From NCBI GenBank assembly GCA_002633025.1, contig NMRB01000182.1, positions 412,670 through 476,669 on the forward strand: a stretch of 64,000 nucleotides of DNA, in the 5' to 3' direction. The translations under genes and the position numbers were made by a program. Below the pieces are notes generated by a model. That model saw nothing but the letters and a program-made list of their open reading frames with translations, did not search any database and was not told the DNA's origin. The stretch's first letter is position 1. The number at the start of each line of letters is the position of its first letter. The DNA comes from Notospermus geniculatus. Its lineage: Eukaryota > Nemertea > Pilidiophora > Heteronemertea > Lineidae. Shown piece by piece: positions 1-11,640 of the stretch.

Positions 1-500
1 GCTAGCGTAAGCATGAAATTTCACAGTATGCTGAAGAGTAACAATTAAATTTTGGAATCTAGATGCTCTGAGATGTGATTTCAGTGCTATTCTTACCAAT
101 ATTTACACGATGGCAAGGTAGATTTTTTTCTGCTTGCCCAGAGCGGAACTCTCTTACTGCTGTGGGGAGGTGCATGTGCACCCAGTGCCCCCCCCCCTCC
201 AGCCTACACCACTGGAACCCGTTATTATTTCTTCTGTATATTTGTCATGTTCTGTATCACCATGTGTTTGAAAATCGAAAATTTGAAGAAGGTTGGCCAG
301 AGGTATTGTAAAGACCAAAAATGACAGGTATCCTCACTTACAGCACACCTTGAAATAAGATAAGCATAATCTATTGCATACAAAATGAAGGTAAGTGGTG
401 TTGTGGTTACAAATGGCACTGACGGCCCCTTGTGCAGCCACATCTTCCTGTACATGAATATTTCATACTGCAAATATCGGCTCCCCAAGGCTTTAATACC
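1..500. repeat. Direct repeat, copy 1 (left of the EF-hand exon)
   Basis: Near-identical to 1735-2231, from GCGTAAGCATGAAATTTC to CCCCAAGGCTTTAATACC, with a few substitutions and small indels. It continues beyond the left edge of the window if the upstream SINE part is also duplicated. It lies in the intron after coding exon 5. No coding content was recognised. Confidence 0.95.
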
Positions 501-706
501 AGCGTAGACCTATTTGTGCGTTTTGAAGCTTCCTTAGCAACCATCGAGTCATCGAGTGGTCGCGTCGCGTCGAGTCGATTACCACAAGCCCATTATTTTA
601 ACCTTTATTGAAATGAACTTCTTGGGACAACAAAGTAGCTACATTTTATGGGATATTTCATTGTACATATACAAGCTTGTACTGCATCAATATATCTGTT
701 ACTTAC

Positions 707-910
707 TGAATGCCTTGAGGAATTCGTCCTGCGAGATCTGCCTCGACTTGTCACCATCATCAAAAACCATCAGATCTCGGAGATGGCAGTCCGTTGACAG
801 CCGATCCAAATGATCCTTCTTCTCCACCGCATCAAGTTCCGGTTCGCTGAGGAGGCCATCCAAGTCACCATCGTAGTACGTAAACATGACATTGCCAAGG
901 AAGGGTTTGT
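707..910 (-). CDS. FSTL5: FSTL4/5-like, coding exon 5: EF-hand pair
   Basis: The exon encodes residues 258-325 plus one base. Two EF-hand loops are visible. The first is DGDLDGLLSEPE (271-282), with acidic positions 1, 3, 5, Gly at 6 and Glu at 12. The second is DGDKSRQISQDE (309-320), with Asp, Asp, Ser at 1, 3, 5, Ile at 8 and Glu at 12, but Arg instead of Gly at 6. Both look able to bind calcium. The pattern MF.Y.D.D..GL...EL, then DC...L..., then EF..AF fits vertebrate FSTL4/5 better than FSTL1 or SPARC. The acceptor is TCCTCTGCAG and the donor TTCA followed by GTAAGT (phase 1). The Ig-like and C-terminal exons must lie beyond the left edge. Only a 212-base intron separates this exon from exon 4. 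Confidence 0.93.
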
Positions 911-1122
911 CTGCAGAGGAAAAGAAAAATTAGATGCCAAGGATGGGAATCAGTTTTGGGCAAGATCCTTCTGTATCAACTGCAAAGGCTCATCAAAAAA
1001 GACAGATTCTGCTACATGTATTCTCACCCAGAGTAACTTAATACCCTCTTTGAATTTTACTCATCACCTCGCCTTGTTAGCCTCATATTTATTCTACCTA
1101 CATGACACAATCTTCTGCTTAC
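911..1122 (-). other. Intron 4 of the FSTL4/5-like gene (212 bp)
   Basis: Short intron with GTAAGC donor and CTCTGCAG acceptor, phase 1. No repeat was recognised inside. It is far shorter than introns 2 and 3, which are swollen by mobile elements. Confidence 0.85.
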
Positions 1123-1413
1123 TTTTAAAGTCACCATTATCGGAGGTTGGGCAATCTTCCTCGCCGATCCTGTGACAATGGAAAGATAACAAGTTCTTCT
1201 TCATCTCCATAAATTCCTTCTTCGTACAATGATTAATTCGTTCTGTCTGTGGCTCCTTTGTGGGTTGAGTTGTTGTCAGGAGTTTCTCTTCCTTGGGAGC
1301 TGTATCTTGTTCCTTTATCTTTCCCAACACATCTTTTATCTGGGGCTTTTCTTTTGTGGGTAGTACTTTTGCTTCCTCGTCATCTTCCTCAGAGGATGAG
1401 GACCCCCTCAACT
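1123..1413 (-). CDS. FSTL5: FSTL4/5-like, coding exon 4: acidic linker and helix before the EF-hands
   Basis: This 291-base exon completes Glu161 and encodes residues 162-257 plus one base. It begins with a Ser then Glu/Asp run (SSSSEEDDEEA, 165-175), a low-complexity stretch rich in Lys, Glu, Thr and Pro, and then a helical segment CTKKEFMEMKKNLL (223-236). That helix resembles the conserved helix before the EF-hand pair of vertebrate FSTL4/5. Three cysteines (223, 240, 248) could pair within the extracellular calcium-binding part. The acceptor is TTGTTCCAG. The donor is AAAA followed by GTAAGC, and the last A completes Asn258 with the next exon (phase 1). Open frame continues into both introns, but those parts are not expected to be coding. 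The low-complexity part makes the exact acceptor less certain than the donor. Confidence 0.88.
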
Positions 1414-1545
1414 CTGGAACAATAGAAACATTGTTGATATAGAAAATGTTATAGGATTCATGAACCTTGAAAAAAGAAGGTCTCTTTATATGTGTATTTC
1501 TACTCGCAGGGTGCTGAGGGACGCTTCGTTTAATGTAGGTCATTG

Positions 1546-1734
1546 AACATCTTTTTTTGAAGATGGGGAGTTGGCCTGGTGGCTTAAGGCGTGCTGCCCC
1601 TGAGTGCTGGCGATTGATGCGAGGGTCCGTGTCCGGTAGCAGGAAGCTATGTCTTTCACCTTAGAAACCAAGGGCGTAGGCTGGTCTAAACCTGGGGAGG
1701 TGCACAATTTTGTGAAAGCGGAACTCCTCCTGCA
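1546..1734 (+). mobile_element. tRNA-derived SINE, copy 1
   Basis: Starts with ATCTTTTTTTGAAGATGGGG, followed by a tRNA-like A-box region (TTGGCCTGGTGGCTTAAGGC) and a long variable-arm-like segment. The B box is damaged here. A better-preserved copy lies at 10562-10683. The parent may have been a Leu- or Ser-type tRNA, given the long variable region; this is an inference. Confidence 0.65.
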
Positions 1735-2231
1735 GCCAGCGTAAGCATGAAATTTCACAGTATGCTGAAGAGTAACAATTAAATTTTGGAATCTAGATGC
1801 TCTGAGATGTGATTTCAGTGCTATTCTTACCAATATTTACACGATGGCAAGGTAGATTTTTTTCTGCTTGCCCAGAGCGGAACTCTCTTACTGCTGTGGG
1901 GAGGTGCATGTGCACCCAGTGCCCCCCCCCCCCCAGCCTACACCACTGGAACCCGTTATTATTTCTTCTGTATATTTGTCATGTTCTGTATCACCATGTG
2001 TTTGAAAATCGAAAATTTAAAGATTGGCCAGAGGTGCTGTATAGACCAAAAATGTGAGGTATTCTCACTTACAGCACACCTTGAAATTAGATAAGCATAA
2101 TCTATTGCATACAAAATGAAGGTAAGTGCTGTTGTGGTTACAAATGGCACTGATGGCCCCTTGTGCAGCCACATCTTCCTGTACATGAATATTTCATACT
2201 GCAAATATCGGCTCCCCAAGGCTTTAATACC
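1735..2231. repeat. Direct repeat, copy 2 (right of the acidic exon)
   Basis: Second copy of the 0.5-kb repeat at 1-500. The two copies bracket coding exons 4 and 5. The sequence immediately to its left (1546-1734) is a tRNA-like SINE, so this may be the body and tail of one repeat family. Confidence 0.95.
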
Positions 2232-3484
2232 ATCCGTATGGCGTTTGGAGGCTGATGAATCAATAAGTAAAAACCAAGAGAAATCCTCATGAGCTCGCCA
2301 TCACATTGGAGAGCATAATACCAAAAGAATATCCTCCCAATCATCCGGTTCTTAAGGCAAGCAACGTGTGAGACACATTGAAAGACGCAGTCTTTTAACT
2401 TGCAATCTATTTTTTACCTTTTATGGAATAGCTTATCAGAATTAAAGCAAAGGTCATATGAAAATGGAAGTCGAGGGTTAATTAACTAGTAATTCGTACA
2501 CATCACAAACAAAAGTATCATGGTTAATGAGAAGAAAATCCATTAACAGCCAACATGAAAAGGTTCATGTACCGTACTTAATAAATGTGAATGTACACCT
2601 TTTCCATGGTCATCCTGAATAACAAATTCATTATAATTTCATGGTCATTGCTCAGGGTTATAAAGGTGTGAGATGCGATTCTTCGTTGGTGGTTAAAATG
2701 GGGTTCCAAGTTGCTGTTTCCATCTTTTTAAATCATTTTAGCAATCATTCAGAACATACTAAATTTCAGTGAAGGATGGTACATGTACTTGTAGTGCAAA
2801 ACTCTTCGTTCCACAGCTTGGTGGAATAGTGATTTTACAACCCCAGCATAGTTAATACTACAGCGTGAGGACCGCTTGCTGTGCTCTGCACAAGAAATCG
2901 ATTGGCTGGTCAGGCCACGGGAATAGCTCCCCGCCATACACATTGATTTATGGCAACATCACTGCAAGCAGATGATAGCGGCTTGTGTGTCTAAGCATCA
3001 AGTTTATTTGCCCGACAGAGAAGTAAGTCGAAAATCAAAGCCACATTTGTCCAACAGTGAGTACGTCTACTGGCTACACTGGTTGAAGAGATGAAACAAA
3101 AGTCATGAAAAGTAAGGTTCACAGCTCAGCATCGAATCATCTGATTGATCAACCATCGTATACAACATGCCTTTGGTCACCATGAGAAAATCAAAGTGTA
3201 GCAGCTTCCAGCAAATTCATTAGCCTTTCCTACAGAAATAGCACGCAATTCGTAATCAAATTTTCATGCTACAACTCTTAATTAGGAGATTAAAGTAACT
3301 CAGATGGCATGCTGCTTTTATCGTATCTTTTTCTCCGATCATTGACTTTTTGCCCGCTATCATCTGCGAAAAGAAGATAAGTGCTCTTTAAACTGCGGCA
3401 TCACTGATGAGTGGATTCGACTTTTTTCTTCCGTAATCAATGGTTTAATTGATCCGAGATGTACAAACTGGTAGCTGCAGACAG

Positions 3485-3527
3485 AAGTCATCTCCTTTAG
3501 ACAATAATTGTCTAAAGGAGATGACTT
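3485..3527. repeat. Near-perfect hairpin, 20-bp arms, 3-nt loop
   Basis: AAGTCATCTCCTTTAGACAA is followed by TAA and its exact reverse complement. No family copy was seen elsewhere in the window. Confidence 0.9.
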
Positions 3528-3605
3528 TGCATTCCGAAAGGGGCAGAGACATCTGCAGCAGCACGCGGAAGAAGCAGACAAGACGATGTCTACACAGTAT
3601 CAGAA

Positions 3606-4161
3606 CTACATGTACAGTCATGGACATACAATGTAAATTTATCTACACCTGATAACTTGAATGTATCAAATGCTACTGGGCCAATTTTAACACGGTTTGT
3701 TTTTAAAGCCCCACTGTATTGAATTTGAAAAACGCAAATCATCGCCGCGATTCTTGACGTCAGTGCACGACGTCAGCGTAGTGTAAAAATGTACTGCGCT
3801 CCATCTGAATACATTAGAGCTCTCCCTGTCGTTTTTTCTAATGTGTGCTGAAAACTAGGCCTTGATTCTCTGAAGTACGTATCAGACAATCATTTTGGGG
3901 ACCTTCACAAGGCTATGAGACCTCTTTGTGCTCTCTCCTAACATTTTGAAAATATCGTAAAATTCAATACAGTGGGGCTTTAAGATTTTTTTCTGATGAG
4001 CTAATTACGACATTTCCAAATTTCCAAAATTTTGATGCAGAAATATGACCAACAAGATGAACTTTCATGTGGAATAAACCGTGTTAAAATTGGCCCAGTA
4101 GTATTTGAAATATTCAAGATATCAGGTGTAGATAAATTTATGGCCATAACTGTACATGTAG
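3606..4161. mobile_element. Foldback element, family F, copy 1 (carries a nested MITE)
   Basis: Inverted arms run from CTACATGTACAGTCATGG through GGGCCAATTTTAACACGG, and back from CGTGTTAAAATTGGCCCAG to TGTACATGTAG. The arms match those of 53606-54107. A second element (3707-3979) is inserted inside. Confidence 0.85.
3707..3979. mobile_element. TTAA-flanked MITE nested in family F copy 1
   Basis: Terminal inverted repeats AGCCCCACTGTATTGAATTT are flanked on both sides by TTAA (3703-3706 and 3980-3983). TTAA duplication is typical of piggyBac and Kolobok transposons. The interior has a TGACGTCA-like palindromic pair. No transposase is encoded. Confidence 0.85.
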
Positions 4162-5669
4162 AGTACGCATGGCTTTAACAGCAATCTATCCAGAACAGAT
4201 TAGCCATATTTATGATATCCGATGGTGTAATATCCGATGGTAAAACTTCCATCCTAACACAAAGAATACTAACACGCCAATACAACTACCACTTGATTGA
4301 AAATTCCAGGCATGTATTTGTACAAAAGCATTTTCGATTCATTTATAGTACTTGGGAGCCATCTCAACCATTAGCGTGATATGGGTTCTAAACTTCAAGT
4401 GAAAGCTGGAACTACAACAGTACCATTAAGAGAATAAAATTCTCAAGCTGAGTTTGCCAAATAGATGCAGAATTCTGAATTCTAATGAGACCATTATCGG
4501 GGGAAAAAACAGTCAATCAGTTTTGCACAAATGGGTACAATCACCAAAATTAGCCTGGAAATCCTATAGGCAATCAGGACATGATTGCACGATTTCTATT
4601 TGTAAAGGAATCTGTTGATTGGATGCACAAGTTGCATTTCTGGAGACAGCCACACAAAAAATTGGTCATGCAATCATCTAATAGCTAGTCAGTGCGGGCT
4701 TGATCACCGGGATTTCCTCTCCAACTCTATTCTTCGTCATATCGTCAAATATATATGAAAGAAGGAAATGACCAATTATTTTCGATGATGCCAATGTAAT
4801 ACAAAATCGTCTTTTCCTTATACAAACATATAATAACGACTCAAACTTTGGAGAGCAGCGAATGCCATTATATCAACTCATTAGATCAGATCTTTACGTA
4901 AGACATGAAAATAATTGTTCTAACTCTCAAAATAACGTTCCATAAAAGATTCCTGCACGCTGTCAATTTCTGCCTCATTCTGATAGAAACCGGAAACTTT
5001 CAAGGCAATTTCTTAAACAACCTGATACTGTAACAGCTAACGATGCATTGCCTCTGTTGCTAATTTGCCTCAGCATCTTGCAATATGTCATCATCAAAGA
5101 GGCGGGCACCAAAGAAATCCCCACTTATGTCGTGCCGTCTCAGCGAACAGCTACAAACAAGATTGTTCTTTTATGCTGCAGGAATTTCAGCAATGGGAGG
5201 CGACATATTAATGGCCACTCCACGTTGACAGCTCCCGTTTTGTTTTTTCTTTATTTTTTTTCATTTTTTTAGCGTCAACATCATCAACACCTGAAGTGAA
5301 GTATATAATGATGTGAAATACACTTTCAAATTGTACCATCGTTGATCATGTAGCTTAGATCAAAGGAATTCTGATTACAAAGATTTCAACTCGGAACAAG
5401 TCGCGTAGTTATTGAAGATTTTTGACGGATGCTATTGAAATCTTACTGACGCACATCGACTAAAATGGCCGATACTGTGCAGGTGTATCAGTAGATAACG
5501 CGGTGAGCAATCTATTACACAATTTCACCATGATACATCAGTATGGATTCGTCATCAAAGCAAATTTACAACCACATGAAGGACAACAGTCATGTAACTA
5601 AACATATCCTCATCTTAGTGTTCCATGGCTTCGCTTATATTTCTGATGTTGTGAAGAGACGAGTGTGCA

Positions 5670-6323
5670 TAAAGCCCGACTGTATGCATTAGGTGACTCT
5701 TTCTCCCTCCCCACCTTGATAAGACTGGTGCCCTATCCACCCTACTACATGTACATGTAGGCCTACATAGCCAGTGATAACACCGAGGCTGGACTGATAC
5801 TATGTCGAAACAAAAATGGCCGCCATAGCTTCATCACTTGAGAAGTTCAACGTGCTGTTAAGGGCCTGTTACACTGAAGTAGTTCTCAAAACGTCCTGCC
5901 CCGTCCTAAAAAAATCGTAAAACGGGCTAGAACGTGTAACCCTTGGCCAAATAATGCACCGATGTTCTGGAGCACCCTTCCCGTCCATGAAATTCGTAAA
6001 AAGATTGTAAAAAGTTGCCACTACGTCCACTCTGTTCGCACACAGTTTGAGCCCGTTCGGCAAAATTTTCAAGAACGTACCGAGAACTAGCTCAGTGTGA
6101 TGGGGCATTTACAGTGTGACTAACCCTTCATCAGGTAAGGTAACATGCTTCAACTCATTCTTCTATGTGTAGCAACACTCACAATGCCCAATTGGTAACT
6201 AGTTCATTCATAAAGATAGATTTGAACAGTCTTGTCGAGCATGCATATACCACATTGCCTAAAGGTCAAAGGTTACGTCGGCCGTCGCGAGATACAAAAC
6301 CTAACGCATACTGTTGGGCTTTA
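5670..6323. mobile_element. TTAA-type MITE, family C, copy 1 (contains family D)
   Basis: Ends TAAAGCCCGACTGTATGC and its complement GCATACTGTTGGGCTTTA. The body carries AAAATGGCCGCCATAGC and ACCCTTCATCAGGTAAGG, shared with 24140-24571, 29110-29480 and 49629-49971. Family D is inserted at about 5861-6112. Confidence 0.85.
5861..6112. mobile_element. Family D foldback, inserted in family C copy 1
   Basis: Ends resemble GGGCCTGTTACACTGA and CTCAGTGTGATGGGGC. The empty site is visible in the other family C copies (GTGCTGTAAAAGCGTGA at 24.4 kb when reversed). Related copies lie at 20124-20330 and 47096-47480. Confidence 0.8.
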
Positions 6324-7444
6324 AAGCATGATAAAATGTAGACAAGCTGCCTGTTTCACATACATGTACAACACGTGGAATGCACAGTGATGTACTGCGG
6401 CCTTTTTCTAAAGTTATCATGTTTGACAGCCTAGCTATAGAATCAATGCAATCAAGAAGTGTTGCTTTTTGCAACAAGAAAAAGTTTTTACTGAGTCACT
6501 ATGACATGAAAGTCTTTTATCAAAATGTCAGAAAATGACAAAATAACGGATTGCAACAGGGAAAATCAATTACCCACGATCAGAGAGATAGCAGTTAAAC
6601 TCAGGGATATCAGTTTAACTGTCAAAACCAAAATTGATCTTTCAATCTCTGTAGCTGACTGGCTTTCCACAGATGATAAAATTTAATGGAAAAAAAGTAA
6701 GGCGAGGTATTTCACACATGGCATTTTAATTTCCAAAATTATTTATGTAAGTCATCAAATGCCTCACTCCTCTTCTTAAGCCGATCTACATTTCAAAGGT
6801 TGTTGTGCCGAAATTAGTGTCTCTATGTTTCATGTGGAATATGTATACAGAAAAATGTACATGACAAACACTACATAATGTCTAAACAAGGAGTTACAGA
6901 GCATAAATCAGATGCAGTTTGGCTGCCAACTTTTTCCAACCACGACGGGGGAAAATAAATTATTCGTTTTTCTCCCTTAATTATGGACACATTTGGTTGT
7001 AGCAATAGCTAATTCAGTAAAAACACAAGCGCCCACATGCATATTGATGTCAATTTTCATAACAAATTGTCTAAATGTTTGTTTAGTTTTCGCCGGTAAA
7101 TAGCATTAGCAAGGAATAATCAGTGCTGTACAGTAATGCACTGATATCGTTCATTTGGTTACAGCAAACATGAAAATGTCGGTGATTGCATATGCAGGAG
7201 GGTTGGTTTTTTAACAAGTTTTGTCATTTGCTAAAGTCTCTAGAGCGAAAATAACACTGGCCACAACTCTTTTGCAGTAAAGTTTTTGTCCAAGTAGAAG
7301 AAGAAGAGTAACAAATCAATTTTGCATCAAAGCATGTTGCAGACGGTTTGTTCCTTCATTGAATTACATTTTCGAAGAGGATTTGAGACAATGCGACAAA
7401 TTTGATGACTTTTGATCTGCCCACCAAGTACGCATCTCTATTAA

Positions 7445-7698
7445 ATAAGGAAGTAAGAAATAAAAGTGGAAAATAAGAAGTGGGAAATTTTAGAATTTTG
7501 CGCGAATTTTCAATTTCTCAAATTGGGAGAAAAAAATTTCCCATTTTGAGAAATTTTCTTAAAATGACATGGCATTTTGTCGGATTTTTCGGGCGATATT
7601 TCTCAAAATGGGAAAAAAATTCTCCCAATTTGAGAAACTGAAAAATTAGCGCAAAATCAGAATTTCCCACTTCTTATTTTCCACTATTTCTTACTCCC
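7445..7698. mobile_element. Palindromic MITE, GGGAGTAAGAAAT family, copy 1
   Basis: Almost the whole 254 bp folds on itself. The arms contain AAATAAGAAGTGGGAAATTT and TCTCAAATTGGGAGAA and their complements. TTAA follows the right end (7699-7702) and precedes the left end (7441-7444). Confidence 0.85.
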
Positions 7699-9726
7699 TT
7701 AAATGTACTTACATGTATTGGCGATTATGGGAAGCAAACCTATACCTTAACCTAAAGCACTCGCTAGAACCACCACAGAAGCATTATCAACAATCGTAAA
7801 AATATTTGGAACCTTGAGCCAATATTTGGATTCCTTTATTCCACAAACAACTGTTATTTGGCAAATATTTCTTGTCAGAGTGACGTAGAAACTTCCATCA
7901 GCAATGAAGCAACAGGATGTTGATTGAAAGCCATTCTTTGATGGACCTGGTGTGGTAATTCGTTCTATTGGCACCTTAAATTGATGGATCAAACATCACT
8001 CTAATGCCGTGAGATACATGACCTTGACACAAGGTATCTTCAATCGTTATCTAGCCTTGAGTATGTTATTGCTATTGACAAGAATTTCAGTGGGATCAAT
8101 AAAGGTACACTTCTTACACGACCAGATTATAGGATTTTTCGTTTAGGTAAACGTTTTTCATGGATTTTAACTCCAGTATAGACAAATTTAGCAAAGGAAT
8201 AAAACCGTTATGCCTTTCAGGCTCAACATGTCCAGAATGTTCAACTGGAAACTCAGGTGGATTGATACATCCAGACTGCAGGGACTACAACCTCGTCCCC
8301 AGGATCTAACTCGAAATTTCTTCTGCTTTTGCCTTGGGACGAGGTCATTTTCGGCTTTCGGTCGTTAGACCCTGGATTCACTTCCAATATTCCTGGCACC
8401 TCGTCCCCAACGCTTATTTAACCTCGGTTACAGTAATGATTGTAGAAAAATACATTTTCATTAAACTGTATTATGCACATTTATGTCTGTCACCAGAAAG
8501 AATAATGTTTGCTATAATATGAAAAAATAAACCATATTTTAATCCATTTCCTGGGTATGACGTCAGACCGATATATGAACATTCCATGCATTGTACACCA
8601 TGTACACGAGCCAATCACAGCCGAGGTATTCGGTTCTGAAGCCAGGGCTTAACAAGCCAATGTTAAGCTCTGGGAACCAGGTTGCAGGGACTATGAATTC
8701 CTCCTCTTACTTCGTTTCCATCATATCCTGATGGCCTCAAAGACTGAGGTAAGAAGATTTGGGGCCACTAACACCAATATGATACCTTAGTTGGTCAAGC
8801 AAAGACTTTGTTCGAAATTGGAGAAGGATGTCAAGAAAGCAAAGTACGGCTTTCTCTTTGACTCAGACCATCCAATTATCTTGGAAAGTAAGCCAGGGCT
8901 TTTGACCTGCTAACCATTAGTAGCTGTAAAGGTCACTCTCCATCTTTGAAGCATCGTTATAATGGGTAATGAGACCCATAAGTAGCTATTGATCCCAGTA
9001 CTTTCACAATAGAAAACTTGGCTAGATAGGTTTCTCTTGACTTTCTAATGATTTCTGCAGCCGAAGTCTCGCCACCTCAGAGAAGCAATTCAATCAAGGG
9101 ATGATGTCAACAGTCTGTCCGTGTAGCTTCCACATAATAACATATGAGAAAGGTTCTTCTGAGTAATGAAGATGGCTGTAGATTGTCTGTACATGCTGAT
9201 GTTCAATGGATATCACGGCAAAGGTATCATAACAAACGTCCAGCAAGTGGGGTTTCTAGTTGGGGGCAGCTGTGAAACCTAACCTGCTGTTTTTGGCTTT
9301 CGTAAAATCCTTCATGACTAGAACTCTATATCAAGTTATAAGATCAACAGACTGGTTGTACAAATTGCGTAATAAATTTTCCGAAGCCGGTTCATTAGCC
9401 TTGGTGTACATTAATGACCAACATTCATTTCCCGCTGCATCTAGTAAATACTAAGAATAGGACGTTAGGGAATGCCATGGCGGCATTAAATCAGGAATTG
9501 CTTGTGGAGTTCCTTTATGGGTACCACCACAAAGCTGCTTACTCAGGAATGAAATACACAGAAAAATGCTCAAGCCATGATGACTTTATTCATTATTTTC
9601 GTAGTTTGTTTTATGTTGCACACTTGCATCGGGTCAATAGTGGCCTCCAGCAGTATAAGAATCGTATTCTTCTTTGGCACCAAACAGTCGATTTGCTGAC
9701 TGATTTTGTCATCAGAGGAAGTCTAT

Positions 9727-9843
9727 GGGCCATATTCTAGAAGTTTCCTTAACTTCAAGGTTTACCTAGCTACTGTTTGCAGGGCAGAAAACAAAAGCTT
9801 AAAGTGGACCTTAGAGTTAAGGCGGCTTCTGGAATACCGGCCT
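9727..9843. mobile_element. GGGCC-ended foldback, family G, copy 1
   Basis: Ends GGGCCATATTCTAGAAG and CTTCTGGAATACCGGCC, with TTTACCTAGCTACTGTTTGC in the loop region. The second copy is 10337-10455. Confidence 0.8.
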
Positions 9844-10240
9844 AGATATCCATCGAGGTAAGACTGCCTGTTCATGACGTGCCCACTCAAGTGGCCTTTG
9901 AACAAACTATGCCATCTTTCCTTCGAAATGCCATGTACCCTGCGACCAAGAAAATGTCATTCAGAAAACTGAGTGATATGCGAGCTAATCATAATAGAAA
10001 AGATTAAAAAATGTCCTTCAGTGGGACGAGGCACGTCGCCCAGAGTAATGGCAAAAGAATCTAATTTCCTTTCCAATGGTACAAAAACAATGAAGTCAAT
10101 GAAGTAATCTTGGTGGTATTGCTTTGAGGCAGGATCAGATACAACTCAGGTGGGAAAGCTTGGATGATGCCCACTGACATGACTCACGGTTGGCGTTGTC
10201 ACAGGTAGTAGAGACATCAACGGATATTCTTCCCAATAAT

Positions 10241-10305
10241 AGGGAGTTTTCGCAAAGACCCCGAAACGCCAACGCGAACGCCAAATCCTTTGTTCGATGC
10301 CACGA
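10241..10305. mobile_element. Truncated arm of the AGGGAGTTTTCGC foldback
   Basis: Matches, reversed, the right half of 14013-14125 (AGGGAGTTTTCGCAAAG, then GCCAACGCGAACGCCAAA and GTTCGATGCCACGAAG). The other arm is absent. Confidence 0.7.
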
Positions 10306-10336
10306 AGAAAGCACTGAACAAAAGGACAGACTCAAT

Positions 10337-10455
10337 GGGCCGTATTCTTGAAGCTACCTTATTTTTAAGGTTTACCTTTAGCTATTGTTTACAGGGCAGA
10401 ATACAAAAGCTTAAAAGTGCACTTTAAAGTTAAGGAGGCTTCTAGAATACGGGCC
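10337..10455. mobile_element. GGGCC-ended foldback, family G, copy 2
   Basis: Ends GGGCCGTATTCTTGAAGC and GCTTCTAGAATACGGGCC, 119 bp. The central part CAGGGCAGAATACAAAAGC is shared with copy 1. Confidence 0.8.
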
Positions 10456-10475
10456 TACTTGTATATTAAAACTCT

Positions 10476-10530
10476 ATATTAACACCAACAGTTTCATGTA
10501 TTTACATGAAACTGTATTTGGTGTTAATAT
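10476..10530. repeat. Hairpin, ATATTAACACC arms
   Basis: ATATTAACACCAACAGTTTC pairs with GAAACTGTATTTGGTGTTAA then TAT, with a short loop around ATGTATTTACAT. AT-rich tandem TATTGTTAA units follow. Confidence 0.8.
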
Positions 10531-10561
10531 TGATATTGTTAATATTGTTAATATATTGAAC

Positions 10562-10683
10562 CATCTTTTTTTGAAGATGGGGATTTGGCCTAGTGGTTAA
10601 GGCGTGCTGCCCCTGAGTGCTGGCGATTGATGCCTGGGTCCGTGGGTTCGATTCCTGTAGCTATGTCTTTCACCTTAGAAACC
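10562..10683 (+). mobile_element. tRNA-derived SINE, copy 2
   Basis: Shares with 1546-1680 the lead sequence CATCTTTTTTTGAAGATGGG and the body up to CTTTCACCTTAGAAACC. It has a clear A box (TGGCCTAGTGGTTAAGG) and B box (GGTTCGATTCC), the internal promoter elements of RNA polymerase III genes. No acceptor stem closes, so it is not a functional tRNA gene. Confidence 0.7.
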
Positions 10684-11355
10684 GGTTATTATTATTTCAT
10701 GTTCATTAATATAATATTTATAGCGTGTCTTTTATAACGACAAGAAATAATTACAGCATAGCATCAGTTGTGATAAAAAGATTCAAACTGAAAGTACAAA
10801 ACTTGATGCGATTTGAGATTATCTTAATGAAAAATACTGCTAGGAAGGTCATTGATGAATGAGTCTGTACCATTTAAGTAAATCACCAGCATTCCAAAGA
10901 GAATTGAACTATCTTCAGACAGAAACCTTAGCAAGGCAATGAAGATGCAACCCGATATCATCAATATCCAAGCAAATGATCCGGTTATCTGGTAACTGTA
11001 ACCCAGGATCAGAAGGGTTAATCTATCCCCAGACAGGTATTATCAGTTATAGTCTTACCAATACTGTGCAATATTGACTGACGGACGACAAACTGCATAT
11101 AAATTGGGAGATGGATTCCTCTGATATCATATTCGGTATAAATGTTATTTCAATATATGTTACATTCTTACCAGGATGATTTAGATATCATCTCGGGATG
11201 TGGAATGATGCTGAGACGATGGATGTAGATAGGTCATCAGCTCGACGGAGGACAGCTTTAGACTTGTGAAATTTTCCTTTTTTTTGTAAATGATGCTCCC
11301 TATAAAAATATGACAAGCCCGGGCAGTTGTTGACATTTTGCTATCTTCTGTGGGT

Positions 11356-11405
11356 CACGTGCCAGGAATTGACCAATCAGCACGTGCCAGGAATTGACCA
11401 ATCAG
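11356..11405 (+). repeat. 25-bp tandem pair with CACGTG and CCAAT
   Basis: Two exact units of CACGTGCCAGGAATTGACCA followed by ATCAG. They sit at the left edge of the 0.69-kb insertion. Confidence 0.85.
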
Positions 11406-11518
11406 CACGGGGTTACATAAAAGTAAAAGTAAAAGTACATGTAGATCGTTAAAAACCCGATTTTCTCCATTTATCACAGATAATACCGAGTAATAGGCAC
11501 TTAAATATTCTGTTCTGA

Positions 11519-11579
11519 GATTGTAAAGTTCCACTTGATTGTAAAGTTTGTAAAGATTGTAAAGATTGTAAAGTTCCAC
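11519..11579 (+). repeat. Short tandem array of TTGTAAAG units
   Basis: Several units of GATTGTAAAG or TTGTAAAGTTCCACTTG in a row. An AAAGT microsatellite lies just upstream (about 11420-11438). Confidence 0.8.
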
Positions 11580-11640
11580 TTGAAAAAGACCCGGTTGGGG
11601 TCGAAAATTCGTGAATTCTGGAGATTGACTTCTTGCTTAT
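11577..11640 (+). ncRNA. Diverged hammerhead-ribozyme-like segment
   Basis: GACCC (11588) and GGGTC (11598) form a small stem II. GAAA follows at 11603, then a short stem III (AATTC/GAATT) and TTC at 11616-11618. The CTGANGA box is not intact (CTTGAAAA). The 3' flank ATCATTTTGTGTGTC is shared with 43158-43172. Likely a decayed relative of the motif at 43008-43134. Confidence 0.35.

Noticed and set aside
225-488. 87-residue minus-strand frame repeated at 1959-2219
   Set aside because: It exists twice only because the 0.5-kb segment is duplicated. The peptides have no family match and contain no splice-compatible exon.
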